This document shows, piece after piece, positions 17,782 to 27,300 of a stretch of DNA of 64,000 bases. A program made the translations under genes and the position numbers. The stretch comes from Hydrotalea flava (lineage in GTDB: Bacteria > Bacteroidota > Bacteroidia > Chitinophagales > Chitinophagaceae), in assembly GCF_001623405.1 (NCBI RefSeq), contig NZ_LUHG01000100.1:124001-188000 (forward strand), read 5' to 3'. How positions within the stretch are numbered: position 1 is the first letter of the stretch; each line of letters begins with the position of its first letter. The notes below the pieces were generated by a model, which was given only the letters and a program-made list of their open reading frames with translations, was not told the origin of the DNA and did no database searches.

Positions 17782-19482
17782 ATGCCGAACGAATTAAATA
17801 AGTACAGTAAAACACTTACAAAAGATGAAACACAACCTGCAGCGCAGGCCATGTATTATGCTATTGGTTTTAAAGAAGAAGATTTTAATAAAGCACAAAT
17901 TGGCATAGCAAGTATGGGATGGGACGGAAACCCCTGCAACATGCATTTAAATGATCTGGCTACAGCAGTTAAAAAAAGTGTTGATCATACAGAAGGTTTA
18001 TTAGGACTGCGATTTTATACCATTGGTGTAAGTGATGGTATTAGTATGGGAACTGACGGTATGCGTTATTCTCTGGTTAGCAGAGATTTAATTGCAGACA
18101 GTATTGAAACGAATGCAGGTGCCCAATATTATGACGGTTTGATTACCATTCCGGGATGCGATAAAAATATGCCAGGCTCTATCATGGCTATGGGCCGTTT
18201 AAACAGACCCGGTATTATGATTTATGGTGGCACCATTGCCCCCGGACATTACAAAGGAGAAGATTTAAATATTGTTTCTGCTTTTGAAGCATTGGGACAA
18301 AAAATTGCCGGTAAATTAAGTGAAGGTGATTTTAAAGGTATTATTCAACATGCTTGCCCGGGTGCAGGTGCTTGTGGTGGTATGTACACCGCCAATACCA
18401 TGGCAACTGCCATTGAAGCACTGGGTATGAGCCTTCCTTATTCCTCTTCCAATCCTGCATTAAGTAAAGAGAAACAAAAAGAATGTGAAGAAGCAGGTAA
18501 AGCCATCAAATTATTACTGGAAAAAGATATTAAACCAAGAGATATTATGACACGTGAGGCTTTCGAAAATGCCATCACCGTTGTTATGATTATGGGAGGC
18601 AGTACCAATGCAGTATTACATTTAATTGCCATGGCCAAAAGTGTAGGCATAGCATTGAACATTAATGACTTTCAAAAAATTAGCAATAAAGTTCCGGTAC
18701 TTGCCGACTTTAAGCCCAGCGGTAAATATTTAATGGAAGATTTACATCAATATGGTGGCCTTCCTGCAGTAATGAAATATTTATTGAAAAAAGGATTACT
18801 GAACGGTCAATGCCTTACCGTTACCGGCAAAACTGTTGCCGAAAATGTTGTAACAGCTCCTGATCTTGATTTTAACCAACAACAGGTTATTAAACCTGTT
18901 GAACAACCCATTAAAGCAACCGGACATTTACAAATTTTATTTGGCAATTTGGCCACTGAAGGTGCCGTTGCAAAAATAAGTGGTAAAGAAGGAACACATT
19001 TCAAAGGTACCGCAAGAGTATTTGATGGTGAACATGACTTTATAAAAGGCATTGAAAATAATTTAATTAAACCCGGTGATGTCGTCGTTATACGCTATAT
19101 AGGCCCGAAAGGTGCACCCGGCATGCCCGAAATGCTAAAACCAACCAGTGCCATCATTGGTGCAGGCTTAGGTAAAAGTGTGGCATTAATTACTGACGGG
19201 CGTTTCAGTGGCGGTACACATGGCTTTGTAGTAGGCCATATTACCCCGGAAGCATTTACAGGAGGCCTATTAGCACTGGTTGAAAATGATGATATTATTG
19301 AAATTGATGCAATAAAAAATACCATCAATCTTTTGGTAGATAACAGCATTATTGAAGCCAGAAAATTAAAATGGAAACGCCCTGCTTTAAAAGCAACCAA
19401 TGGCGTTTTATATAAGTACGCTCAGTTGGTAACCTCCGCATCTGAAGGCTGCGTTACCGACGAAAAACCATATCAATCATAA
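17782..19482 (+). CDS. ilvD: Dihydroxy-acid dehydratase
   Basis: 566 residues, full length. It dehydrates 2,3-dihydroxy-3-methyl acids to the 2-oxo acid precursors of Val/Leu and Ile using an iron-sulfur cluster. Cluster and metal ligands are visible in [15 protein letters not shown] and [18 protein letters not shown]. The C-terminal [20 protein letters not shown] is the family signature. It follows ilvE by 35 nt and precedes ilvB by 13 nt. Confidence 0.96.
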   Translation: MPNELNKYSKTLTKDETQPAAQAMYYAIGFKEEDFNKAQIGIASMGWDGNPCNMHLNDLATAVKKSVDHTEGLLGLRFYTIGVSDGISMGTDGMRYSLVSRDLIADSIETNAGAQYYDGLITIPGCDKNMPGSIMAMGRLNRPGIMIYGGTIAPGHYKGEDLNIVSAFEALGQKIAGKLSEGDFKGIIQHACPGAGACGGMYTANTMATAIEALGMSLPYSSSNPALSKEKQKECEEAGKAIKLLLEKDIKPRDIMTREAFENAITVVMIMGGSTNAVLHLIAMAKSVGIALNINDFQKISNKVPVLADFKPSGKYLMEDLHQYGGLPAVMKYLLKKGLLNGQCLTVTGKTVAENVVTAPDLDFNQQQVIKPVEQPIKATGHLQILFGNLATEGAVAKISGKEGTHFKGTARVFDGEHDFIKGIENNLIKPGDVVVIRYIGPKGAPGMPEMLKPTSAIIGAGLGKSVALITDGRFSGGTHGFVVGHITPEAFTGGLLALVENDDIIEIDAIKNTINLLVDNSIIEARKLKWKRPALKATNGVLYKYAQLVTSASEGCVTDEKPYQS

Positions 19483-19495
19483 TTAAAATTATTTT

Positions 19496-21241
19496 ATGGA
19501 AACAACACTTACAGCACCTAAAAATATTGCCGCATCCACTCCTGGTAATACCACTAATATATCCGGATCACAAGCAGTATTAGAAGCCTTTATGGCAGAA
19601 GGCGTTGATACCATATTTGGTTACCCTGGTGGCGCAATTATGCCAATTTATGATGCATTGTATGATTATAATAATGAACTAACACACATACTCGTAAGGC
19701 ACGAACAAGGAGCCATTCATGCTGCACAAGGCTATGCACGCAGTTCTGGTAAAACAGGCGTAGTGTTTGCAACCAGCGGACCGGGTGCTACAAATCTGGT
19801 AACAGGATTGGCTGATGCAATGATAGATAGTACACCGTTGGTTTGTGTAACCGGACAAGTTTTTGCACACTTGTTAGGTACCGATGCATTTCAGGAAGTA
19901 GATGTAATTAACATTACAACACCCATTACAAAATGGAATTACCAAATTACCGATGCTACTGAAATACCGCATGTTTTAGCAAAAGCATTTTATATTGCCA
20001 GAACAGGAAGACCCGGTCCGGTATTGATAGACATAACCAAAAATGCGCAGTTGCAAAAATTTGATTATGAAGGCTACAAAAAGTGCGAACATATTAGAAG
20101 CTATAGGCCTAAACCCATTGTTAGAAAAGAATACATTGAACAAGCTGCACAACTCATTAACGAAGCCAAAAAACCTTTTGTACTATTTGGGCAAGGCGTT
20201 ATTTTAGGCAGAGCAGAAAATGAATTCAAAGCATTTATAGAAAAAGCCAATCTGCCCGCTGCATGGACGCTTTTAGGGTTGAGTGCGCTGCCAACAGACC
20301 ATCCGTTAAATGTTGGAATGCTTGGCATGCACGGTAATTATGGCCCCAATGTATTAACCAATGAATGCGATGTACTCATTGCCGTGGGTATGCGATTCGA
20401 TGACAGGGTAACCGGACGTTTAGACAAATATGCCAAACAAGCCAAAATAATACACTTAGATATTGACCCCGCAGAAATAGACAAAAACGTGCAAACAACG
20501 GTACCGGTTTGGGGCGATTGCAAAGAAACGCTACCCATGCTCACTAAATTATTGCAACCCAATCAAAATAAAGAGTGGATTGAAAAGTTTAGTGCTTTTG
20601 CCCAAAAAGAATACGACATAGTAATACATGAAGAACTGAACCCAAGTACCGAAATTATGACCATGGGTGAAGTAATTAAAACATTGAATGAGTTAACCAA
20701 CGGTGATGCCATTATTGTTACCGATGTAGGCCAACACCAAATGGTAGCATGCCGTTATGCAAAATTCAATCAGTCAAAAAGCAATATCACTTCCGGAGGA
20801 GCCGGCACTATGGGATTTGGATTACCCGCTGCCATTGGTGCAAAATTTGGCGCACCCAACCGAACAGTTGTGGCAATTATTGGTGATGGCGGCTTTCAAA
20901 TGACCTTACAGGAATTAGGGACAATCATGCAATTTAATGTAAATGTAAAAATACTCATACTGAATAACCGGTTTTTAGGAATGGTTCGCCAATGGCAACA
21001 ATTATTCAATGACAAACGCTACTCATTTGTTGATATTACCAGTCCCAATTTTGTTCAATTAGCAAAAGCATATAGCATTGAGGCCAACAGTATTGATAAA
21101 AGAACAGATTTAAAAAATGCATTACAAACCATGTTGAACCATAACGGTAGTTATTTATTAGAAGTGATGGTTGGAAAAGAAAATAATGTTTTCCCAATGG
21201 TACCGCAAGGTTGCAGCGTTGCAGAAATCAGGTTACAATAA
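19496..21241 (+). CDS. ilvB: Acetolactate synthase, large catalytic subunit
   Basis: 581 residues. A thiamine-diphosphate and FAD enzyme forming 2-acetolactate (Val/Leu) or 2-aceto-2-hydroxybutyrate (Ile). The N-terminal domain carries GYPGGAIMPIYDALYD and the catalytic Glu in RHEQGAIHAAQGYARSSGK. The C-terminal ThDP/Mg motif begins GDGGFQMTLQELGTIMQF and ends at the NNRFLGMVRQWQ segment. FAD-domain features (GMRFDDRVTGRLDKYA) are intact. The regulatory subunit gene follows. Confidence 0.96.
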   Translation: METTLTAPKNIAASTPGNTTNISGSQAVLEAFMAEGVDTIFGYPGGAIMPIYDALYDYNNELTHILVRHEQGAIHAAQGYARSSGKTGVVFATSGPGATNLVTGLADAMIDSTPLVCVTGQVFAHLLGTDAFQEVDVINITTPITKWNYQITDATEIPHVLAKAFYIARTGRPGPVLIDITKNAQLQKFDYEGYKKCEHIRSYRPKPIVRKEYIEQAAQLINEAKKPFVLFGQGVILGRAENEFKAFIEKANLPAAWTLLGLSALPTDHPLNVGMLGMHGNYGPNVLTNECDVLIAVGMRFDDRVTGRLDKYAKQAKIIHLDIDPAEIDKNVQTTVPVWGDCKETLPMLTKLLQPNQNKEWIEKFSAFAQKEYDIVIHEELNPSTEIMTMGEVIKTLNELTNGDAIIVTDVGQHQMVACRYAKFNQSKSNITSGGAGTMGFGLPAAIGAKFGAPNRTVVAIIGDGGFQMTLQELGTIMQFNVNVKILILNNRFLGMVRQWQQLFNDKRYSFVDITSPNFVQLAKAYSIEANSIDKRTDLKNALQTMLNHNGSYLLEVMVGKENNVFPMVPQGCSVAEIRLQ

Positions 21242-21273
21242 ATGCAATTGATTCAAATTATAACATCAACAAC

Positions 21274-21861
21274 ATGAAACAGGAATTTACCATTACCGTA
21301 TATACCGAAAATCAAATCGGGCTTTTAAACAGAATTGCCATCATTTTTTCGCGTAGAAAAATAAATATTGAAAGCCTGAATACTTCTCCTTCCGAATCAG
21401 AAGGCATACACCGGTTTACGATTGTTATTAATGAAACCGAAGATGTAGTAAGAAAACTATGCCGCCAAATAGAGAAACAGGTAGAAGTTTTAAAAGCTTA
21501 TTACAATACAGAAGATGAAATAGTATGGCAGGAATTGGCCATGTACAAAGTATCTACAGAAGCCATTGCAGAAAAAGTAAAAGTAGAAAGGTTATTAAGA
21601 GAATATGGCGCCAGAGCCGTTGTAATTAGAAAAGATTATACCGTTTTTGAAACTTCCGGCCATCGCGAAGAAACCGATCGGTTAGTAAAATTTTTAGAAC
21701 CCTACGGTTTAATAGAATTTGTAAGAAGTGCAAGAGTAGCCATCATCAAATCAAGCCATGGCTTTCATGAAAAATTAAAAGAATTTGAACAAACTGAACC
21801 TGGCGAGGAAGTAATAGAAAATGAATACCTCAGTAAACAGGCAGAAGTATTTACCATGTAA
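21274..21861 (+). CDS. ilvN: Acetolactate synthase, small regulatory subunit
   Basis: 195 residues from the ATG at 21274. An earlier in-frame start inside ilvB is rejected because the ACT domain begins right after this Met. The N-terminal ACT domain (EFTITVYTENQIGLLNRIAI, then RRKINIESLNTSPSE) binds valine in this family, and the C-terminal domain (about 85-165) matches AHAS small-subunit region 2. It should activate IlvB and give valine feedback inhibition. It lies between ilvB and ilvC. Confidence 0.93.
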   Translation: MKQEFTITVYTENQIGLLNRIAIIFSRRKINIESLNTSPSESEGIHRFTIVINETEDVVRKLCRQIEKQVEVLKAYYNTEDEIVWQELAMYKVSTEAIAEKVKVERLLREYGARAVVIRKDYTVFETSGHREETDRLVKFLEPYGLIEFVRSARVAIIKSSHGFHEKLKEFEQTEPGEEVIENEYLSKQAEVFTM

Positions 21862-21906
21862 TACAGAATCATAAACAACCAACTTTAAAAATTAAAAATT
21901 AGCAAA

Positions 21907-22956
21907 ATGGCAAAATTGAATTTCGGCGGCGTTGAAGAAAACGTAGTAACCCGTGAAGAATTTCCATTATCAAAAGCACAGGAAGTATTAAAAAATGAAA
22001 CTGTTGCTGTAATTGGTTATGGCGTTCAAGGACCCGGACAAGCTTTAAACCAAAGAGACAATGGTATTAATGTTATTGTAGGGCAACGTAAAAGTTCTAA
22101 AACATGGGATAAAGCTATTGCCGATGGCTTTGTACCCGGCGAAACTTTATTTGAAATTGAAGAAGCATTACAAAGAGGTACCATTATTTGTTACCTGTTA
22201 AGCGATGCTGCGCAAATAGCATTGTGGCCAACCGTAAAAAAACACCTCACACCCGGTAAAGCACTTTATTTTTCGCATGGCTTTGGCATTACATTCAATG
22301 AACAAACCGGCATCATCCCTCCAAAAGATGTAGATGTATTTTTAGTTGCACCAAAAGGTTCCGGTACTTCATTAAGAAGAATGTTTTTACAAGGCCGTGG
22401 CTTAAACAGCAGCTATGCTATTTATCAGGATGCTACCGGTAAAGCGAAAGACAGAGTAATTGCATTAGGCATTGCCGTAGGAAGCGGCTATCTGTTCGAA
22501 ACAGATTTCAGAAAAGAAGTATTCAGCGATTTAACCGGCGAACGGGGTACATTAATGGGTGCTATACAGGGAATATTTGCCGCCCAATACCAGGTACTGC
22601 GTGATAAAGGCCATTCACCCAGTGAAGCTTTTAACGAAACTGTAGAAGAACTTACACAAAGCCTTATGCCGTTGGTTGCTGAAAATGGCATGGATTGGAT
22701 GTATGCCAATTGCTCTACTACAGCGCAAAGAGGTGCATTAGACTGGTGGAAGAAATTCAGAGATGCCACAGCTCCTGTATTTAAAGAATTATATGAAAGT
22801 GTTGCAAGCGGAAAAGAATCTCAGCGTTCTATTGACCTGAATAGCCAACCCGATTACCGCGAAAAATTAGAAGTTGAATTGAAAGAATTAAGAGAAAGTG
22901 AAATGTGGCAGGCAGGAAAAACAGTGCGCAGTTTAAGACCCGAAAATCAAAAATAA
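21907..22956 (+). CDS. ilvC: Ketol-acid reductoisomerase (short class)
   Basis: 349 residues. It isomerises and reduces acetolactate-type intermediates with NADPH and Mg. The nucleotide-binding loop reads VIGYGVQGPGQALNQRDNG, and the following GQRKSSKTWDKA has the Arg/Ser/Lys pattern usually associated with NADPH preference. GSGTSLRRMF and the metal-binding E-rich segments (DLTGERGTLMGAIQGIF, FNETVEELTQSLMPL) are present. The single C-terminal helical domain separates it from the ~490-residue class II form of E. coli. It is followed by a strong hairpin before ilvA. Confidence 0.94.
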   Translation: MAKLNFGGVEENVVTREEFPLSKAQEVLKNETVAVIGYGVQGPGQALNQRDNGINVIVGQRKSSKTWDKAIADGFVPGETLFEIEEALQRGTIICYLLSDAAQIALWPTVKKHLTPGKALYFSHGFGITFNEQTGIIPPKDVDVFLVAPKGSGTSLRRMFLQGRGLNSSYAIYQDATGKAKDRVIALGIAVGSGYLFETDFRKEVFSDLTGERGTLMGAIQGIFAAQYQVLRDKGHSPSEAFNETVEELTQSLMPLVAENGMDWMYANCSTTAQRGALDWWKKFRDATAPVFKELYESVASGKESQRSIDLNSQPDYREKLEVELKELRESEMWQAGKTVRSLRPENQK

Positions 22957-22967
22957 AGTGAATGAAA

Positions 22968-23008
22968 AAGATGGTGGTGTAACATACACACCATCATCTT
23001 CTTTTAAT
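22968..23008 (+). repeat. Inverted repeat/hairpin between ilvC and ilvA
   Basis: AAGATGGTGGTGT (22968-22980) can pair imperfectly with ACACACCATCATCTT (22986-23000) through GGTGT/ACACC and AAGATG/CATCTT, with small bulges. A T-rich stretch (CTTCTTTT) follows. It could be a leaky terminator or an mRNA-stabilising element lowering ilvA relative to ilvC. Its position in front of the ATG at 23018 supports that start over the GTG at 22958. Confidence 0.5.
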
Positions 23009-23017
23009 GATCAGTGC

Positions 23018-24271
23018 ATGCATGTAGCAGAAAATACATATCAATTCAATTATAATGAAGCTTACCAAAAACTAAAGCAGGTGGTAGCGCATACGCCCTT
23101 GCAATACAATCAAATTTTATCTAACCAATACAACTGCCAGGTATATTTAAAACGGGAAGATTTACAAATAGTTCGCTCGTATAAATTACGCGGTGCATTT
23201 AATTTGTTAAGCAGCCTATCATCTGAACAATTAAAGAAAGGAGTGGTTTGCGCCAGTGCAGGCAACCACGCACAGGGCTTTGCGTATAGTTGTAAATACT
23301 TAGGCATCAAGGGCATTGTATTTATGCCCATTATAACACCAAAACAAAAAATTCATCAAACAAAAATGTTTGGTGAAGGTGCTATTGAAATAAAATTAAC
23401 AGGCGATACTTTTGATGATTGTTCCCATACAGCACAACAATTCACCCTCAAAAATGAAATGACATTTATACCACCATTTGATGACCGGAAAGTAATTGAA
23501 GGACAGGCCACTGTTGGTATTGAAATCTTGGAATCCTTATCAAATATTGATTATTTATTCATACCGGTTGGCGGTGGCGGATTAGCAGCCGGAGTGGGTA
23601 GTTATTTTAAACAATATGCCCCCAATACGCAATTAATTGGTGTTGAACCCGAAGGAGCGCCTTCTATGCTAAAAGCTTTTGAGGCCGGCCAGCCTGTAAT
23701 GCTGGAACAAATTGACCGCTTTGTAGATGGTGCTGCCGTTAAAAAAGTGGGTAGCCTCACCTATCCTATCTGCAAAGAAACACTCGCAACCATTTGTTTG
23801 GTACCAGAAGGAAAAGTATGTACCACCATCTTAAACCTCTATAATCAAAATGCCATTGTTGCTGAACCTGCAGGTGCATTAAGCATTGCCGCATTAGATC
23901 GGTATGCAGAACAAATTGCAGGTAAAAAAGTAGTTTGTATTGTAAGTGGCGGTAATAATGATATTGACAGAATGCCTGAAATTAAAGAACGCTCATTACA
24001 ATATGAAGGCATTAAACATTATTTCCTCATTCAATTTGCACAAAGGCCTGGTGCCCTTAGAGAATTTTTAAACAAAGTATTAGGGCCAAGTGATGATATT
24101 ACCCGCTTCGAATACATGCAAAAAACCAATAAAGAAACCGGCCCCGCTTTAGTGGGCATTGAATTAAACAATCCTAAAGATTATAATGCCCTTTTAAACA
24201 GAATGCACGTAAACGGGATTGATTTTACTGAAATTAATAAACAGGATACACTTTATAGTTATCTTATCTAA
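23018..24271 (+). CDS. ilvA: Threonine dehydratase (biosynthetic)
   Basis: 417 residues from the ATG at 23018. A GTG at 22958 would add 20 residues with no similarity to the family and would place the hairpin inside the coding region. A PLP fold-type II enzyme deaminating threonine to 2-oxobutyrate, the first Ile-specific step. The cofactor Lys lies in VRSYKLRGAFN, SAGNHAQGFA is the substrate loop and VGGGGLAAG the phosphate-binding loop. A single C-terminal ACT-like regulatory region (from about 325) contains FAQRPGALREFLNKVLGPSD, consistent with Ile feedback. Its substrate would come from thrABC in the same window. Confidence 0.92.
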   Translation: MHVAENTYQFNYNEAYQKLKQVVAHTPLQYNQILSNQYNCQVYLKREDLQIVRSYKLRGAFNLLSSLSSEQLKKGVVCASAGNHAQGFAYSCKYLGIKGIVFMPIITPKQKIHQTKMFGEGAIEIKLTGDTFDDCSHTAQQFTLKNEMTFIPPFDDRKVIEGQATVGIEILESLSNIDYLFIPVGGGGLAAGVGSYFKQYAPNTQLIGVEPEGAPSMLKAFEAGQPVMLEQIDRFVDGAAVKKVGSLTYPICKETLATICLVPEGKVCTTILNLYNQNAIVAEPAGALSIAALDRYAEQIAGKKVVCIVSGGNNDIDRMPEIKERSLQYEGIKHYFLIQFAQRPGALREFLNKVLGPSDDITRFEYMQKTNKETGPALVGIELNNPKDYNALLNRMHVNGIDFTEINKQDTLYSYLI

Positions 24272-24322
24272 ATTTTTGCATAAAAACTTAAATTTTTTAT
24301 ACAAATTTTTCTAAAAATTGAA

Positions 24323-24330
24323 TATATTTG
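24323..24330 (+). promoter_or_regulatory. -7 promoter element for gltB
   Basis: TATATTTG is an exact TAnnTTTG match 40 nt before the gltB ATG. The -33 region is only AT-rich. No terminator was recognised between ilvA and this element, so read-through from the ilv operon is possible. Confidence 0.5.
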
Positions 24331-24369
24331 AACGATTGCTGCCATTATATAAAAACAATTTAAATAACA

Positions 24370-27300
24370 ATGGTAAATTATAACAAAAAAATGGCTGAAA
24401 CTACCGGTTTATACAACCCCGCTTTTGAGCATGATGCATGTGGTATTGGCTTCGTTGCCAATATTAAGGGAAACAAATCGCATCAAAATGTATTAGATGC
24501 CTTAACCATTTTGGAAAATATGGAGCACCGGGGTGCCTGTGGTTGTGAAAACAATACGGGTGACGGTGCCGGTATTATGATACAATTACCCCATGAGTTT
24601 TTCTTTGAAGAATGTGTAAAACTGGGCGTACATCTTCCATCTTTTGGTAAATATGGTGTAGGCATGATTTTGTTTCCAAAAGATATTCGTTTAAAAGAAG
24701 AATGCAGAGATATTTTTAATCGTGCAGCCGAAACATTGGGTTTAGAAGTATTGGCTTATCGAAAAGTACCGGTTAATCCCGCTAATATTGGGCCTACTGC
24801 ACTTTCAGTTGAACCCGAAATGGAACAGGTATTTATTGCCTGCCCCGATCATATCAATCATCCCGATGCCTTTGAAAGAAAATTATTTGTTTTAAGAAAT
24901 TATGCTTCGCATACTATTCAAGATACAGTAAAAAAAGATGCCATTGGTTTTTATATCGCTTCCTTATCTTACAAAACCATTGTATATAAAGGCCAGTTAA
25001 CCAGTATGCAGGTTCGGAATTATTTCCCCGATTTAGTAAACAAAAAAGTAGTCAGTGCTTTCGGTTTGGTTCACTCCCGTTTTGCTACCAATACTTTTCC
25101 TTCCTGGAAATTAGCACAACCCTTTCGCTACATTGCACACAATGGAGAAATTAATACCCTCCAGGGTAATTTAAACTGGCTAAAAACCAGTGAAAAAGGC
25201 TTTACTACGCCTTATTTTACCAAAGAAGAAATGGATATGCTGTTGCCTATTGTAACCGAAAATCAATCAGACTCCGCTTGCTTAGACAATATGATTGAAT
25301 TACTGACACTTTCCGGTCGTTCATTGCCACATGTAATGATGATGCTGATTCCGGAAGCATGGGATGGCAATGATCAGATGGATGCTGTAAAAAAGGCATT
25401 CTATGAATTTCATGCAGCTTTTCAGGAACCATGGGATGGACCAGCCTCTATTTCTTTTACAGATGGTAAAATTATTGGGGCCACTTTAGATAGAAACGGA
25501 CTGCGTCCGTCCAGGTATTGCGTTACCAAAGATGATCGTGTTATCATGGCTTCTGAAACAGGCGTATTACCCGTAGCCCCCGATTTAATAATTGAAAAAG
25601 GCCGCCTGCAACCCGGTAAAATGTTTGTGGTTGATATGGAACAGGGTAGAATTATTAGTGATGAAGAATTAAAGAACGAAATATGTTCTAAAAAACCTTA
25701 TGCAGAGTGGTTAAACAAATATAAAATCAGATTAGAAGAATTACCGGAACCAAGAGTAACGTTTAGCCATTTGCATCACGATCAGGTTTTTAAATACCAA
25801 AAAGCATTTGGTTATTCAACCGAAGATTTGGAAACCATTATTGCGCCTATGGCTTTAGATGGAAAAGAGCCAATCGGTTCAATGGGTACAGATACACCTT
25901 TAGCTGTATTAAGCAATCAACCACAACACTTAAGCCATTACTTTAAACAATTATTTGCACAAGTTACCAATCCGCCCATTGATCCCATTCGCGAAAAAAT
26001 GGTAATGAGCCTGGCAACTTTTGCAGGTAACAATGGGAATATTTTAGTTGAAGATCCGTTAGATTGCCATAGTGTAGCTTTAAAACATCCTATACTCAAC
26101 AACCACGAATTAGAAAAAATCAGAAGTATCGATACCGGTATCTTTCAAGCTAAAACCTTACAAACTTATTTTCGTGCCGATGGCAAACCGGGTTCATTGC
26201 AAAAAGGCATCGACCGCCTTTGCCGCTATGCAGTTGATGCTGTGGAAGATGGCTTTGAAGTATTAATTCTTTCAGATCGTGCTATTGATAGCGAACACGC
26301 ACCCATACCCTCTTTATTAGCCACTGCAGCAGTACACCACCATTTAATTAGAAAAGGTTATCGCGGACAGGTAGGTATTATTGTTGAAGCCGGTGATGTA
26401 TGGGAAGTGCATCATTTTGCCTGCTTAATTGGATTTGGTGCCACAGCCATTAATCCTTATCTGGCACTTTCTACCATTCGGGATATGAAAATTGATGGTT
26501 ATTTGCAAACCGAATTAGATGTTGATCAACTCAAAAAAAATTATATCAAAGCTGTGTGCGATGGGTTGTTAAAAGTTTTCTCCAAAATGGGTATTTCTAC
26601 CCTGCAATCTTATCAGGGGGCACAAATATTTGAAATAGTAGGCTTAAACAAATCAGTAGTAGATAAATATTTTACCGGAGCCACTTCGCGTATTCAGGGT
26701 ATGGGGCTCGATGAAATTGCCCGTGAAGCCTTGGCCAAACACAACCTCGCTTTCAGTAAAAAAGATATTCCGGTACAACGATTAGCCGTTGGTGGACAAT
26801 ACCAATGGAAAAGAAAGGGAGAAGAACATTTATTTAACCCACAAACCATTCATTTGTTGCAATATGCTACCAGAATGAATGACTACAATACCTATAAAAA
26901 ATATGCAAAACTAATTAACGAACAAGGCTTAAAAGCTTGCACCATCCGCAGTTTGTTAGATTTTAAAAGAACACGTGAACCAATTTCAATTGATGAAGTA
27001 GAACCCGCAGAAAATATCTATAAACGCTTTGCTACTGGTGCCATGAGTTTTGGTTCTATTTCACATGAAGCACATAGCACATTGGCCATTGCCATGAACA
27101 GACTGGGCGGAAAAAGTAATACGGGCGAAGGTGGTGAAGATGAATTACGGTATGAAAAATTGCCCAATGGCGATAGTATGCGCAGTGCCATTAAACAAGT
27201 GGCTTCTGCCCGTTTTGGAGTTACCAGTTTGTACCTTTCAGAAGCCGATGAATTGCAAATTAAAATGGCACAGGGTGCTAAACCCGGTGAAGGCGGTCAA

